Source: Robertmurraya sp047302285 (GTDB lineage Bacteria; Bacillota; Bacilli; Bacillales; Cytobacillaceae). Taken from it: a stretch of DNA of 64,000 nucleotides. The notes beneath the pieces are model-generated. The model had not been told where the DNA came from and did no database searches. It saw nothing but the letters and a program-made list of their open reading frames with translations. Below, one piece after another: positions 1-7,997 of the stretch; the first letter of the stretch is position 1, and every line of letters starts with the position of its first letter. The DNA lies in NCBI RefSeq assembly GCF_047302285.1, contig NZ_CP154845.1, positions 310,001 through 374,000 of the forward strand. Direction: 5' to 3'. The translations under genes were made by a program, and so were the position numbers.

Positions 1-606
1 GTGCTAATTAATGAAGAAGCCGGAATCATTGATGTCACGTTGGCAACCGATTTTGATACGGAGAAAATGTTTTCGAAGAAAAAACATTACACTGCTGGAT
101 GTGGAAGAGGGGTTACATTCTTCTCCATGACAGATGTGAAAACGTTTAACAAGGTTAAAGTAGGAAAAACCTACCAACTTACTTATCTTTTAAAAAAGAG
201 AAGTGAGTTTGCTAGAAATTCTCCACTTTACCTTGAATCAGGTGGCATGCACGGAGCTTGCATTGTTGAGGAAAATGGCGATATGACCATTCGTGAGGAT
301 ATCGGACGACATAATGCAGTCGATAAAATTATCGGATATGCCATTAGAAATGAGCTAGAACCTTCCTCTTTATTGCTATTGACGACTGGAAGAATATCAT
401 ACGAAATGCTATCAAAAGCAGCGAAGTTTGGATTTTCAGTCGTTGCATCCAGAACTGCTGCCACAAAACAAGCCATTCAACTTGCTAAATATTTAAATGT
501 TGAAGTTGTTGGTTATTTAAGAGGAAGAATGGCGATTCAATATACGTCATTCGGAAGAGTCGAATACGACTTAGAAGAAAGAGCTGTGGGGGTTAATCCT
601 AACTAA
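1..606 (+). CDS. fdhD: FdhD sulfurtransferase, 5'-truncated by window edge
   Basis: This is the C-terminal 201 residues of FdhD, the protein that hands sulfur to the molybdenum/bis-MGD cofactor of formate dehydrogenase. Family members are usually about 260-280 aa, so roughly 60-75 N-terminal residues lie upstream of the window; the GTG at base 1 is very probably an internal valine codon. A cysteine in the context AGCGRG marks the position of the E. coli CxxC sulfur-carrying loop, but only one cysteine is present here. The glycine-rich GGMHGA and DIGRHNAVDK motifs are typical of the family. It lies directly upstream of the formate dehydrogenase genes it would serve, with a 104-bp gap containing a hairpin. 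Identity is confident; the true start is not visible. Confidence 0.93.
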   Translation: MLINEEAGIIDVTLATDFDTEKMFSKKKHYTAGCGRGVTFFSMTDVKTFNKVKVGKTYQLTYLLKKRSEFARNSPLYLESGGMHGACIVEENGDMTIREDIGRHNAVDKIIGYAIRNELEPSSLLLLTTGRISYEMLSKAAKFGFSVVASRTAATKQAIQLAKYLNVEVVGYLRGRMAIQYTSFGRVEYDLEERAVGVNPN

Positions 607-607
607 G

Positions 608-633
608 CCGTTCTCTACTGAGAGTTCTAACGG
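608..633 (+). other. two-step hairpin between fdhD and fdnG
   Basis: CCGTT (608-612) pairs with AACGG (629-633), and inside it CTCT (613-616) pairs with AGAG (621-624). No T-run follows directly, so it is not a standard terminator. It could be an RNA processing or stabilising structure between fdhD and fdnG. Function is unknown. Confidence 0.35.
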
Positions 634-710
634 GGTGATAGTAGGATTTTCTATACATTATTTGTTTTTTTTATGAAAAAGGAAATAAAAACAACGGAGG
701 GGGAAGAGAT

Positions 711-3698
711 ATGGAAGTGAATGTTACAAGAAGACAGTTTCTCAAGCTGTCCGGTGCAGTAGCTGCTACTTTGGCTGTTGTTGAACTTGGCTTTGATGAA
801 AAGTCTGCCAAAGCACAGTCAGAAGAATTTAAGATTGCTAAGCTTACGCCAACACCGACCATCTGTCCTTATTGTTCTGTAGGCTGCGGAATTTTAGTTT
901 ATGCAAATGAAAATGATGTCGTTTATACAGAGGGTGACCCAGATCATCCAATAAACGAAGGAACTTTATGTAGTAAAGGAACAACAGTACGTCAAGTGTA
1001 CACATCAGAAAAACGTGTGACAAAGCCAATGTACCGTGCTCCAGGAAGTGCTAAGTGGGAAGAAGTAGATTGGGATTTCGCCCTTGATAAGGTAGCAAAA
1101 AATATCAAGGAATCAAGAGATAAAACGTTTATGGAGAAAGAAAATGGGCTTACCGTTAATAGAACCGATGCCATTGCTTACCTAGGTGGTGCGGCACTAG
1201 ATAACGAAGAATGCCATTTACTCCAAAAACTATTCCGTGCAGGTCTAGGGTTATCCTATATCGAGCACCAGGCCCGAATATGACATAGTTCAACGGTTGC
1301 CGGTCTGGCACCTACATTCGGTCGTGGAGCAATGACAAATCACTGGAACGATCTTCAATACGCAGATGTCCTAATAGTTATTGGGGCAAACCCTGCAGAA
1401 AACCATCCAATTAGTTTTAGATGGATTTCAAAGGCAATTGAAAAGGGTGGAAAGCTGATTTCCGTAGACCCGCGTTATACAAGAACATCCCAAATGGCAA
1501 ATGTATATGGCCAGCTTCGTTCTGGAACGGACATCGCCTTCATTGGTGGGATGATTAATTACATCTTAGAAAATGAGCTTTATCATAAAGAATATGTAGC
1601 GAATTATACAAATGCTGCTTACATTGTCTCTGATACGTTTAAGTTTGAGGATGGAATGTTTAGCGGTTATGACGAAGCGACAAGAAAATATGATCAGTCG
1701 CAATGGGCATTCAAAACCGACGAAGAAGGCAATGTATTAACAGATCCTACGTTAAAAGATCCAAATTGTGTATACCAACTAATGAAAAAGCATTATGCAC
1801 GTTATGATATCGATACAGTTGTTGGTGTAACAGGAACTGACAAACAAACTTATATTGATATTTGTAAAACATACGGATCTACTGGAAAAGTAGGAAAAGC
1901 AGGAACCATTCTTTATGCGATGGGTGGTACTCAGCATACAGTTGGTACTCAAAACATTCGTTCATATGCGATTCTACAGCTTCTTCTAGGAAATATCGGA
2001 ATCGCTGGCGGTGGAGTAAATGCTCTACGTGGAGAATCCAATGTTCAAGGTTCAACTGATTTTGGTCTTCTTTATCACAATGTGCCAGGTTATATGGAAG
2101 TACCAACTGGTTCTGAAGGAGACTCAACATATCAGGGATTCTTAGATCGAATTACACCTAAATCAGGTTATTGGGTTAATAAACCGAAGTTTTACACAAG
2201 TATGCTGAAGTCCTTCTATGGTGATAACGCTACAGCTGATAATGAATTTGGTTATCAATTTATGCCAAAGATTGCTCCTGGGAAAGACTATTCATTCTTA
2301 CGCTTATTCGATGCGATGCACCGTAAAGAGTTAGAAGGATTAATCTTATTTGGTTCAAATCCTGTTGTTGGTGGTCCAAATAGCTTTAAGGAACAGGCAG
2401 CCATGTCTAACTTGAAGTGGATGGTCGCAGTAGATCTATTTGAAACGGAAACATCATCATTCTGGCAAAAAGAAGCAGGTTCAGATCCAGCATCCATTCA
2501 AACGGAAGTTATCTTCTTACCAGCATGTTCATCCTTTGAAAAGGAAGGCTCTGTTACGAACTCAGGACGCTGGATGCAATATCGTTGGCAAGGAATTGCT
2601 CCAAAGGGAGAGTCTCGTGCTGACCTAGAAATTACCCATATGCTCGCTCGTCGCTTGAAAGAACTTTATAAAAATGAATCAACACCTGCTGCGAAGCAAA
2701 TCAATGCCCTATATTGGAATTACGGCGACCATGATCATCCAGATATTGAACTCGTATGTAAGGATATCAACGGTTATGACTGGAAAACGAAGAAGCAAAT
2801 CAAATCGTTCGGAGACCTTCTAGATGATGGCTCAACGACTGCTGGATGTTGGATTTACACAGGATTCTATCCTGAAAATGATAACTTAGCGCAACGTCGT
2901 GATAATACAAACGAAGGTATGAGCAACTTCTTGAACTGGTCCTTTGCATGGCCTGCAAACCGCCGAATCCTCTATAACCGTGCAAGTGCTGACCTAAACG
3001 GGAAAGCATGGAGCAAGGAGCGTGTAGGAATCGAATGGAATGCTTTAGAAGGCAAGTGGACTGGATTTGATGTTCCAGACTTTGTCGCAACAAAAGGTCC
3101 AGATGATCCAACTTTCAATGACCCATTCATTATGATGGCAGGTGGAAAGGGTGCTGTTTACGCAGCAACGAAATTAAATGAGGGACCATTCCCTGAACAT
3201 TATGAGCCTTACGAAAATCCGATTTCTAATGCATTTTCTAGTATTCAACTTAACCCTGCTGTACAGTTTGGGGAAGAAGAGATGAATGCAAAAGGGGAAG
3301 CGGACAAATATCCAATTGTCGCAACCACTTATCGTCTATCAGAGCACTGGCAATCTGGTGCGATGACAAGAAATGTTCCTTGGTTAGCAGAACTCGCAAG
3401 TAATATGTTTATTGAGATTAGTGAAGAGCTAGCAAAGGAAAAAGGTATTAAAGAAAAAGATAAAGTTGTCGTATCAACTGCACGTGGAGAAATCGAAGCT
3501 TATGCAATGATTACGAAGCGTTTCAAACCGTATAAATTAAAAGAAAAAACTGTACATCATATCGGTATGCCATGGCATTTCGGATACAAAGGAATTGCAA
3601 CAGGTTCCACAGCAAACCGCTTAACACCGCATATTGGATGTGCAAACTCAACAATTCCAGAATATAAAGCATTCCTATGCGATGTAAGGAGGGTGTAA
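711..3698 (+). CDS. fdnG: selenocysteine formate dehydrogenase, catalytic alpha subunit
   Basis: Catalytic subunit of a membrane-bound respiratory formate dehydrogenase (formate to CO2, bis-MGD cofactor, one [4Fe-4S]). The reading frame runs from ATG 711 through an in-frame TGA at 1281-1283 to TAA 3696-3698, giving 995 residues with selenocysteine at 191, close to the ~1015 aa of E. coli FdnG. The context around the TGA (HQARI-U-HSSTVA) matches the family's active-site selenocysteine. A twin-arginine signal (RRQFLKLS, residues 7-14) predicts Tat export and an outward-facing enzyme. Cysteines 52, 55, 59 and 87 form the iron-sulfur site. A strong GGAGGGGG ribosome site precedes the start. The two halves align without loss on either side of TGA, so this is recoding and not a nonsense mutation. 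Decoding needs selA/B/C/D, which are not in this window. Confidence 0.93.
1281..1283 (+). other. in-frame UGA selenocysteine codon
   Basis: TGA is codon 191 of fdnG, at the exact place of selenocysteine in FdnG/FdoG/FdhF-type enzymes. The 17 codons after it (HSSTVAGLAPTFGRGA) are conserved family sequence in the same frame. Confidence 0.92.
1295..1312 (+). ncRNA. SECIS element inside fdnG
   Basis: An 18-nt hairpin begins 11 nt after the UGA. Pairs are 1295-1297 with 1310-1312 and 1299-1301 with 1307-1309; U1298 is bulged and the loop is GGUCU (1302-1306). The bulged U and GGUCU loop are the features SelB recognises in the E. coli fdhF/fdnG SECIS, and the 11-nt spacing is also the same. The element should recruit SelB-GTP-Sec-tRNA during translation. 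Confidence 0.88.
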
Positions 3699-4519
3699 TG
3701 ATGGCCGATTATATTAAATTTGTTGACGTTACGAAATGTGACGGTTGTCGTGCATGTATGGTTGCATGTAAAAACTGGAATGACCTTCCTACCGTGACGG
3801 AAGAATATTCTGGCTCTATTCAATCACATGCAAAAGTGAATGCTCACACATGGAATGTCATTACCTATGACGAGCATGAAACAGCAAATGGTGGTTTTGA
3901 ATGGCTATTTAGACATCAATCATGCTTACATTGTGTGGAAGCTGCATGTGAAAAAGCTTGTCCAGAGGATGCTATCAGTCATACTGAATTTGGTTCTGTT
4001 GTGATTGACCATGACAAATGTGTCGGGTGTGGATATTGTACGCAAAACTGTACATTTGATGTGGTTGAGTTGGCAACATATAAAGATAAAAACGGGAAAG
4101 AATACCGCAAGGCACAGAAATGTACCCTTTGTACAGACCGACTCGAGCAAGGCTTGGAACCAGCATGTGTAACAGCATGTCATACGAATTGTCTTGTTTA
4201 TGATGAGAAGGAAAAAGTATTATCTGAAGCAGAAGTGCGTTTAGCGAAAATTAAGGAACGCTTCCCGAATGCTAATATTTATAATCCACAAGGAATCAAG
4301 GGTACAACAACTGTTTACCTCCTTGCGGATAAGCCATCTGTATATGGCCTTCCTGAAAATCCAAAAGTACCTTTATCACAAATTGTCTGGAAAGACTACG
4401 CTCAACCACTTGGAAAAGCAATGTTTGGTGTAACGACTATGGCAGTTGTAGGCTCAGTTATTGCCCATGCTATGAATAGAGAGAAAGGGGAGCATAAAGG
4501 AGGTCAAGACCATGAGTAA
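3698..4519 (+). CDS. fdnH: formate dehydrogenase iron-sulfur beta subunit
   Basis: Electron-transfer subunit that carries electrons from FdnG to the cytochrome b subunit. Four cysteine clusters for [4Fe-4S] centres are visible: CDGCRACMVAC near the N-terminus, CLHCVEAAC-x3-CP, CVGCGYCTQNC, and CTLC...CVTAC. One C-terminal hydrophobic segment (around GVTTMAVVGSVIAHAM) anchors it to the membrane, as in E. coli FdnH. The start overlaps the fdnG stop (TAATG). AAGGAGGG at 3686-3693 could serve ATG 3698 or ATG 3701, so the first methionine is uncertain by one codon. The product has about 273 residues. The gene lies in a tight operon with fdnG and fdnI. Confidence 0.92.
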   Translation: MMADYIKFVDVTKCDGCRACMVACKNWNDLPTVTEEYSGSIQSHAKVNAHTWNVITYDEHETANGGFEWLFRHQSCLHCVEAACEKACPEDAISHTEFGSVVIDHDKCVGCGYCTQNCTFDVVELATYKDKNGKEYRKAQKCTLCTDRLEQGLEPACVTACHTNCLVYDEKEKVLSEAEVRLAKIKERFPNANIYNPQGIKGTTTVYLLADKPSVYGLPENPKVPLSQIVWKDYAQPLGKAMFGVTTMAVVGSVIAHAMNREKGEHKGGQDHE

Positions 4520-5192
4520 GCAGGGGAATCAAAAGATGGTTAAACGTTTTAATTTAGGTTTTATCATAGCCCACTGGGTTAATGCAGGTGCCTTCTTTGT
4601 TCTTTACATCTCTGCTCTACCAATGTATACAGAATTCTTTAATTGGCTTTACCCGATTCTTGGAGGTCCAGAAGGGGCTCGCTTAATTCATAGAATAGCA
4701 GCAGTTGCTTTCATGCTTCCACTTCCAATCTTAGTTCTATTTGACCGCCAAGGTTTAAGAAGATGGAGAAAGAATATTTTCTCTTGGAAGAAACATGATT
4801 TTCAGTTCTTCCCTCAATTTGCAAAAGAATTTTTCGGTATGAAATCAAAAACACCGAGACAGGATTTCTTTAATGCAGGGGAAAAAATTAACTCTTGGCT
4901 TATGATTACGACGGCGATTATGCTAATTGCCTCAGGTCTTATCATGTGGTTCCCACAATACTTTTCACAAGGAATTGTGATGTGGGCATATCCAATTCAT
5001 AATATTGGACTTGGACTATCTGCAGCTGTAGCGATTGCTCATATCTATATGTCTATCGCTTTAGCAAAGCCATCTCTACGAGGAATTTTCAAAGGAGATG
5101 TGACCGAGGAGTACGCAGATCATCACCATGGTCGTTGGTATGATGAGCTTAAGGACGAAGAAAAAAAGCAAAAACCAAAAAAACACGCGTAA
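4512..5192 (+). CDS. fdnI: formate dehydrogenase cytochrome b gamma subunit
   Basis: Membrane di-heme cytochrome b that passes electrons to the quinone pool. The 226-residue product has four hydrophobic segments and histidines placed in or near them (AHWVNAG near residue 22, LIHRIAAVAF, YPIHNIGLG, AIAHIYMSIAL), as expected for heme b ligands in the FdnI/FdoI family. It overlaps the end of fdnH by 8 bp and so is translationally coupled. A hydrophilic lysine-rich tail ends the protein. A long hairpin follows at 5246-5283. Confidence 0.9.
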   Translation: MSKQGNQKMVKRFNLGFIIAHWVNAGAFFVLYISALPMYTEFFNWLYPILGGPEGARLIHRIAAVAFMLPLPILVLFDRQGLRRWRKNIFSWKKHDFQFFPQFAKEFFGMKSKTPRQDFFNAGEKINSWLMITTAIMLIASGLIMWFPQYFSQGIVMWAYPIHNIGLGLSAAVAIAHIYMSIALAKPSLRGIFKGDVTEEYADHHHGRWYDELKDEEKKQKPKKHA

Positions 5193-5245
5193 GATGAATA
5201 ACGCGAAATCTGATAATATTATAGATGTTAGATGATGATAACAAT

Positions 5246-5283
5246 GAGGAAAGTGCTACCCAGCTTTTGGGTAGCTTTTCCTC
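5246..5283 (+). terminator. long hairpin between fdnI and fdhE
   Basis: GCTACCCA (5255-5262) pairs with TGGGTAGC (5268-5275). The stem extends outward with GAGGAAAG (5246-5253) against TTTTCCTC (5276-5283), with one unpaired T at 5254. It looks like a factor-independent terminator that may separate or attenuate fdhE and the cofactor genes from fdnGHI. Confidence 0.65.
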
Positions 5284-5306
5284 TATTTAACGAAGAGGTG
5301 AATGAA

Positions 5307-6104
5307 ATGAATGTGTTAAATAAAGATTATCAACAATTACAAGAACAGATCCAACAATTAAGCGATAAGTGGAATCAGCAGTTGCAAGAAGACATACTAA
5401 CAGATTCAGAGCAGATAAAGACAATCACACAGTACCCTGCTCTTTCCCAATTAAAGCTGTCAGTTGATCTGGACCAATATCATCGTTTCATCGAAGAACT
5501 GCTCCATTTATTAAGGGACACTCAACCTTCACTTGATTCAGACATTCAGACATTACTGACTACTATTACGACGGAAGTTTTAGGACAGTGGTTTCCAGAG
5601 GCATTAACCGTTAACCAAGATTTTTTTGAAAAGTTCGCAGAAAATCATCATGTTGCAAACTGGCTTCCTTATTTTGTAGCTGAGCATGCGATACGTCCAT
5701 ACCTTCAAAAGGCTGCTGCAGAAGTAAAAGAGGAATTAAAGAATGTCGATGTAAGTGGTGGATGTCCTGCTTGTGGCGAAGCGCCAAGACTTGCTATTAT
5801 AAACAAAAAAGGGAAAAAAGAAGTAACTTGCCCTCGCTGCCAATTTGCTTGGGAAGTAAAGAAGATTAAGTGTGCTCATTGTGGTAGTGAAGAGCCTGGA
5901 AAGTTAGAAATTCTCAAAGTAGAGAAGGACGATAGTGCAGAAGTGCATGTATGCCACGAGTGTAAAGGATACACAAAAGTAATCGACGTACGTAAAAAGA
6001 TTAAGAAAGAATCTATCGCTCTTCTTGATATTAAATCGATTCATTTAGACTTCATCGCCCAAGAAAATGGATATGGGGTATCTGAGCATTCAGATGTAAA
6101 TTAA
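5307..6104 (+). CDS. fdhE: FdhE-like formate dehydrogenase accessory protein
   Basis: FdhE is a cytoplasmic rubredoxin-like protein needed for maturation or quality control of formate dehydrogenase. The 265-residue product has four CxxC-type metal sites in its second half (CPACGEAP, CPRCQF, CAHCGS, CHECKG), the family signature. I chose ATG 5307 because it follows AGAGGTG by about 6 nt. The open frame reaches back to 5232, but that part runs through a terminator hairpin and is unlikely to be coding. Its place directly after fdnGHI supports the assignment. Confidence 0.85.
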   Translation: MNVLNKDYQQLQEQIQQLSDKWNQQLQEDILTDSEQIKTITQYPALSQLKLSVDLDQYHRFIEELLHLLRDTQPSLDSDIQTLLTTITTEVLGQWFPEALTVNQDFFEKFAENHHVANWLPYFVAEHAIRPYLQKAAAEVKEELKNVDVSGGCPACGEAPRLAIINKKGKKEVTCPRCQFAWEVKKIKCAHCGSEEPGKLEILKVEKDDSAEVHVCHECKGYTKVIDVRKKIKKESIALLDIKSIHLDFIAQENGYGVSEHSDVN

Positions 6105-6136
6105 AATTAGAACCCTTGTTTTAATGAGGTGAAAAA

Positions 6137-6748
6137 ATGGAAACAACAGGAATTATATTAGCCGGTGGTAAATCTAGCCGAATGGGAACCAACAAAGCAT
6201 TATTAAATATAGAAGGAAAAATGGTCATTGAACATGCAGTTGAAGAACTGAAATCGATAGTTAACAACATTATCATTGTGACTAACTCATTCGACGAATA
6301 CTCCTTCTTAAATCTTCCTATGGTGAAAGATGAGTGGAAGGATATGGGACCATTAGCGGGGATTCATGCCGGCTTGAGCTTTTCCAAAACAGAACAAAAC
6401 TTAATTGTTGCCTGTGATATGCCCTTTATTTCTGCGACGCTTGGAGACGTCCTCCTTAAGCAATTAGAAGAATATCAAGCAGCCATTCCTGAAATTTCTG
6501 GTCAATTGCATCCGCTTTTTGCAGCTTACCGGAAAGAAGTAAAAGACGAAGCAGAAAAAGCACTAGAACAAAAACAACTGCGAATAAGAGGGATTTTTCG
6601 GAATATTCATGTTAAAATAATGGATGAAACAGAACTGAACGAATCTGGTGTTGCCATCGATGATTCTGATCTTTTTAACATGAATCATCCAGAGGAATAC
6701 GAGCAGGCCAAAAAGATGAGAACGAAAAATGGGACAAGCAAAGGGTAG
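6137..6748 (+). CDS. mobA: molybdenum cofactor guanylyltransferase
   Basis: MobA joins GMP to molybdopterin to make the MGD cofactor used by the formate dehydrogenase upstream. The N-terminal nucleotide-binding signature LAGGKSSRMGTNKALL and the metal-binding CDMPF motif (about residue 95) are present. The length, 203 aa, is normal. GAGGTG lies 5 nt before the ATG. It is followed after 2 bp by moeA, so the two are probably co-transcribed. Confidence 0.93.
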   Translation: METTGIILAGGKSSRMGTNKALLNIEGKMVIEHAVEELKSIVNNIIIVTNSFDEYSFLNLPMVKDEWKDMGPLAGIHAGLSFSKTEQNLIVACDMPFISATLGDVLLKQLEEYQAAIPEISGQLHPLFAAYRKEVKDEAEKALEQKQLRIRGIFRNIHVKIMDETELNESGVAIDDSDLFNMNHPEEYEQAKKMRTKNGTSKG

Positions 6749-6750
6749 AG

Positions 6751-7986
6751 ATGAAAATGAAATTTTTTCAGGTCAAATCAGTGGAAGAAACACACAGGTT
6801 CATTCAAGAAAAGGTAGAGTCACTTCATGAGGTCGTGACGAAACCTCTTGTTGATGCACTTCATTTCGTTTTAGCTGAAGATATTATGGTAAGGGAAAAT
6901 GTACCTAATTTCCGTCGCTCTTCTGTTGATGGATATGCCGTGCGGGCAAAGGATACATTTGGATCGTCTGAAAGTATGCCTGGTTTTTTAACGGTAATTG
7001 GAGAAGTGAAAATGGGCCAAGAGCCAGCAAAGCCCCTTTTAAGCGGAGAAGCGATGTATGTTCCAACGGGAGGAATGCTTCCAGAGGGTAGTGATGCCGT
7101 CATTATGATTGAGCATTGTGAAGAAATTAGTTCCCTTTTAAACTTATACCGACAAGTCGCTCCAGGAGAAAATCTGATTTCCGTCGGAGAAGATTTAAAG
7201 GAAGGGTCAATTCTACTTTCAAAAGGGACGAAGCTTCGTGCACAAGAAATTGGTGCTCTTGCCTCTCAAGGGATCATCGAGGTGCCTGTATGGAGAAAGC
7301 CTGTCATCGGATATTTGTCCTCTGGAGATGAAATTGTTCCCATGGAATCGAACGATGTGAAGATGGGCGAAGTGCGTGATATGAATGGAGCAACCATTGG
7401 CGCTTTAGTTAGGCAATGGGGGCTTGATTTTGTTTATGGCGGAATTGTCGAGGACAGTCGTGAAGAATTGGAAAGAAAATCGAGAGAAATGCTCGAAAAA
7501 ACCGATTGCCTTATCCTTACAGGTGGGAGTTCGGTGGGAACGAAGGATTATTCGGTTGAAGTGATTGAGGCATTAGGAGAACCAGGTGTCTATGTCCATG
7601 GAATATCAATTAAGCCAGGGAAACCAACGATTCTTTCACAAGCTGGGACAAAGCCAATCATAGGTCTTCCAGGACATCCAGCCTCCGCCATGATCATCTT
7701 TTCTCTATTCGGGAAAGCGATCATCGAAATTCTTGGAGGAGAAGAAGCGAGAGAATCAAGGCTCAACTTTGCTAAGGTGACGAAGAATATCCCTTCTGCT
7801 CCAGGACGTACCGATTATATTCGCATCCGACTTTTTGAAGAAAATAATGAATGGTATGCCGAGCCTATCTTGGGGAAATCAGGGTTGATCTCCACTCTTG
7901 TAAAAAGTGATGGCATGATAGAAATTGCCTCCGAGAGTGAAGGGGTTCATAAAGGAGATCGAGTACCTGTTATATTATTTCAATAA
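6751..7986 (+). CDS. moeA: molybdopterin molybdenumtransferase MoeA
   Basis: MoeA inserts molybdate into adenylylated molybdopterin. At 411 aa it has the normal MoeA domain series: an N-terminal domain with RRSSVDGYAVRA, the MogA-like central domain with TGGSSVGTKDY and KPGKPT...GLPGHPAS, and a C-terminal beta-barrel. The start follows the mobA stop by 2 bp, with AAGGG just upstream. A second, fused MoeA follows immediately. I take this shorter copy as the standard enzyme. Confidence 0.93.
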   Translation: MKMKFFQVKSVEETHRFIQEKVESLHEVVTKPLVDALHFVLAEDIMVRENVPNFRRSSVDGYAVRAKDTFGSSESMPGFLTVIGEVKMGQEPAKPLLSGEAMYVPTGGMLPEGSDAVIMIEHCEEISSLLNLYRQVAPGENLISVGEDLKEGSILLSKGTKLRAQEIGALASQGIIEVPVWRKPVIGYLSSGDEIVPMESNDVKMGEVRDMNGATIGALVRQWGLDFVYGGIVEDSREELERKSREMLEKTDCLILTGGSSVGTKDYSVEVIEALGEPGVYVHGISIKPGKPTILSQAGTKPIIGLPGHPASAMIIFSLFGKAIIEILGGEEARESRLNFAKVTKNIPSAPGRTDYIRIRLFEENNEWYAEPILGKSGLISTLVKSDGMIEIASESEGVHKGDRVPVILFQ

Positions 7987-7997
7987 GGTGTGGGACA

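Noticed and set aside
1281..1334. Premature stop / split gene: fdnG as two separate genes or a pseudogene with restart at ATG 1332
   Set aside because: The 17 codons between TGA and ATG 1332 are conserved family sequence in frame, no ribosome site precedes 1332, and a SECIS hairpin follows the TGA.
5232..5306. Longer N-terminus for fdhE
   Set aside because: The extension is encoded by a terminator hairpin and lacks a ribosome site; ATG 5307 has one.
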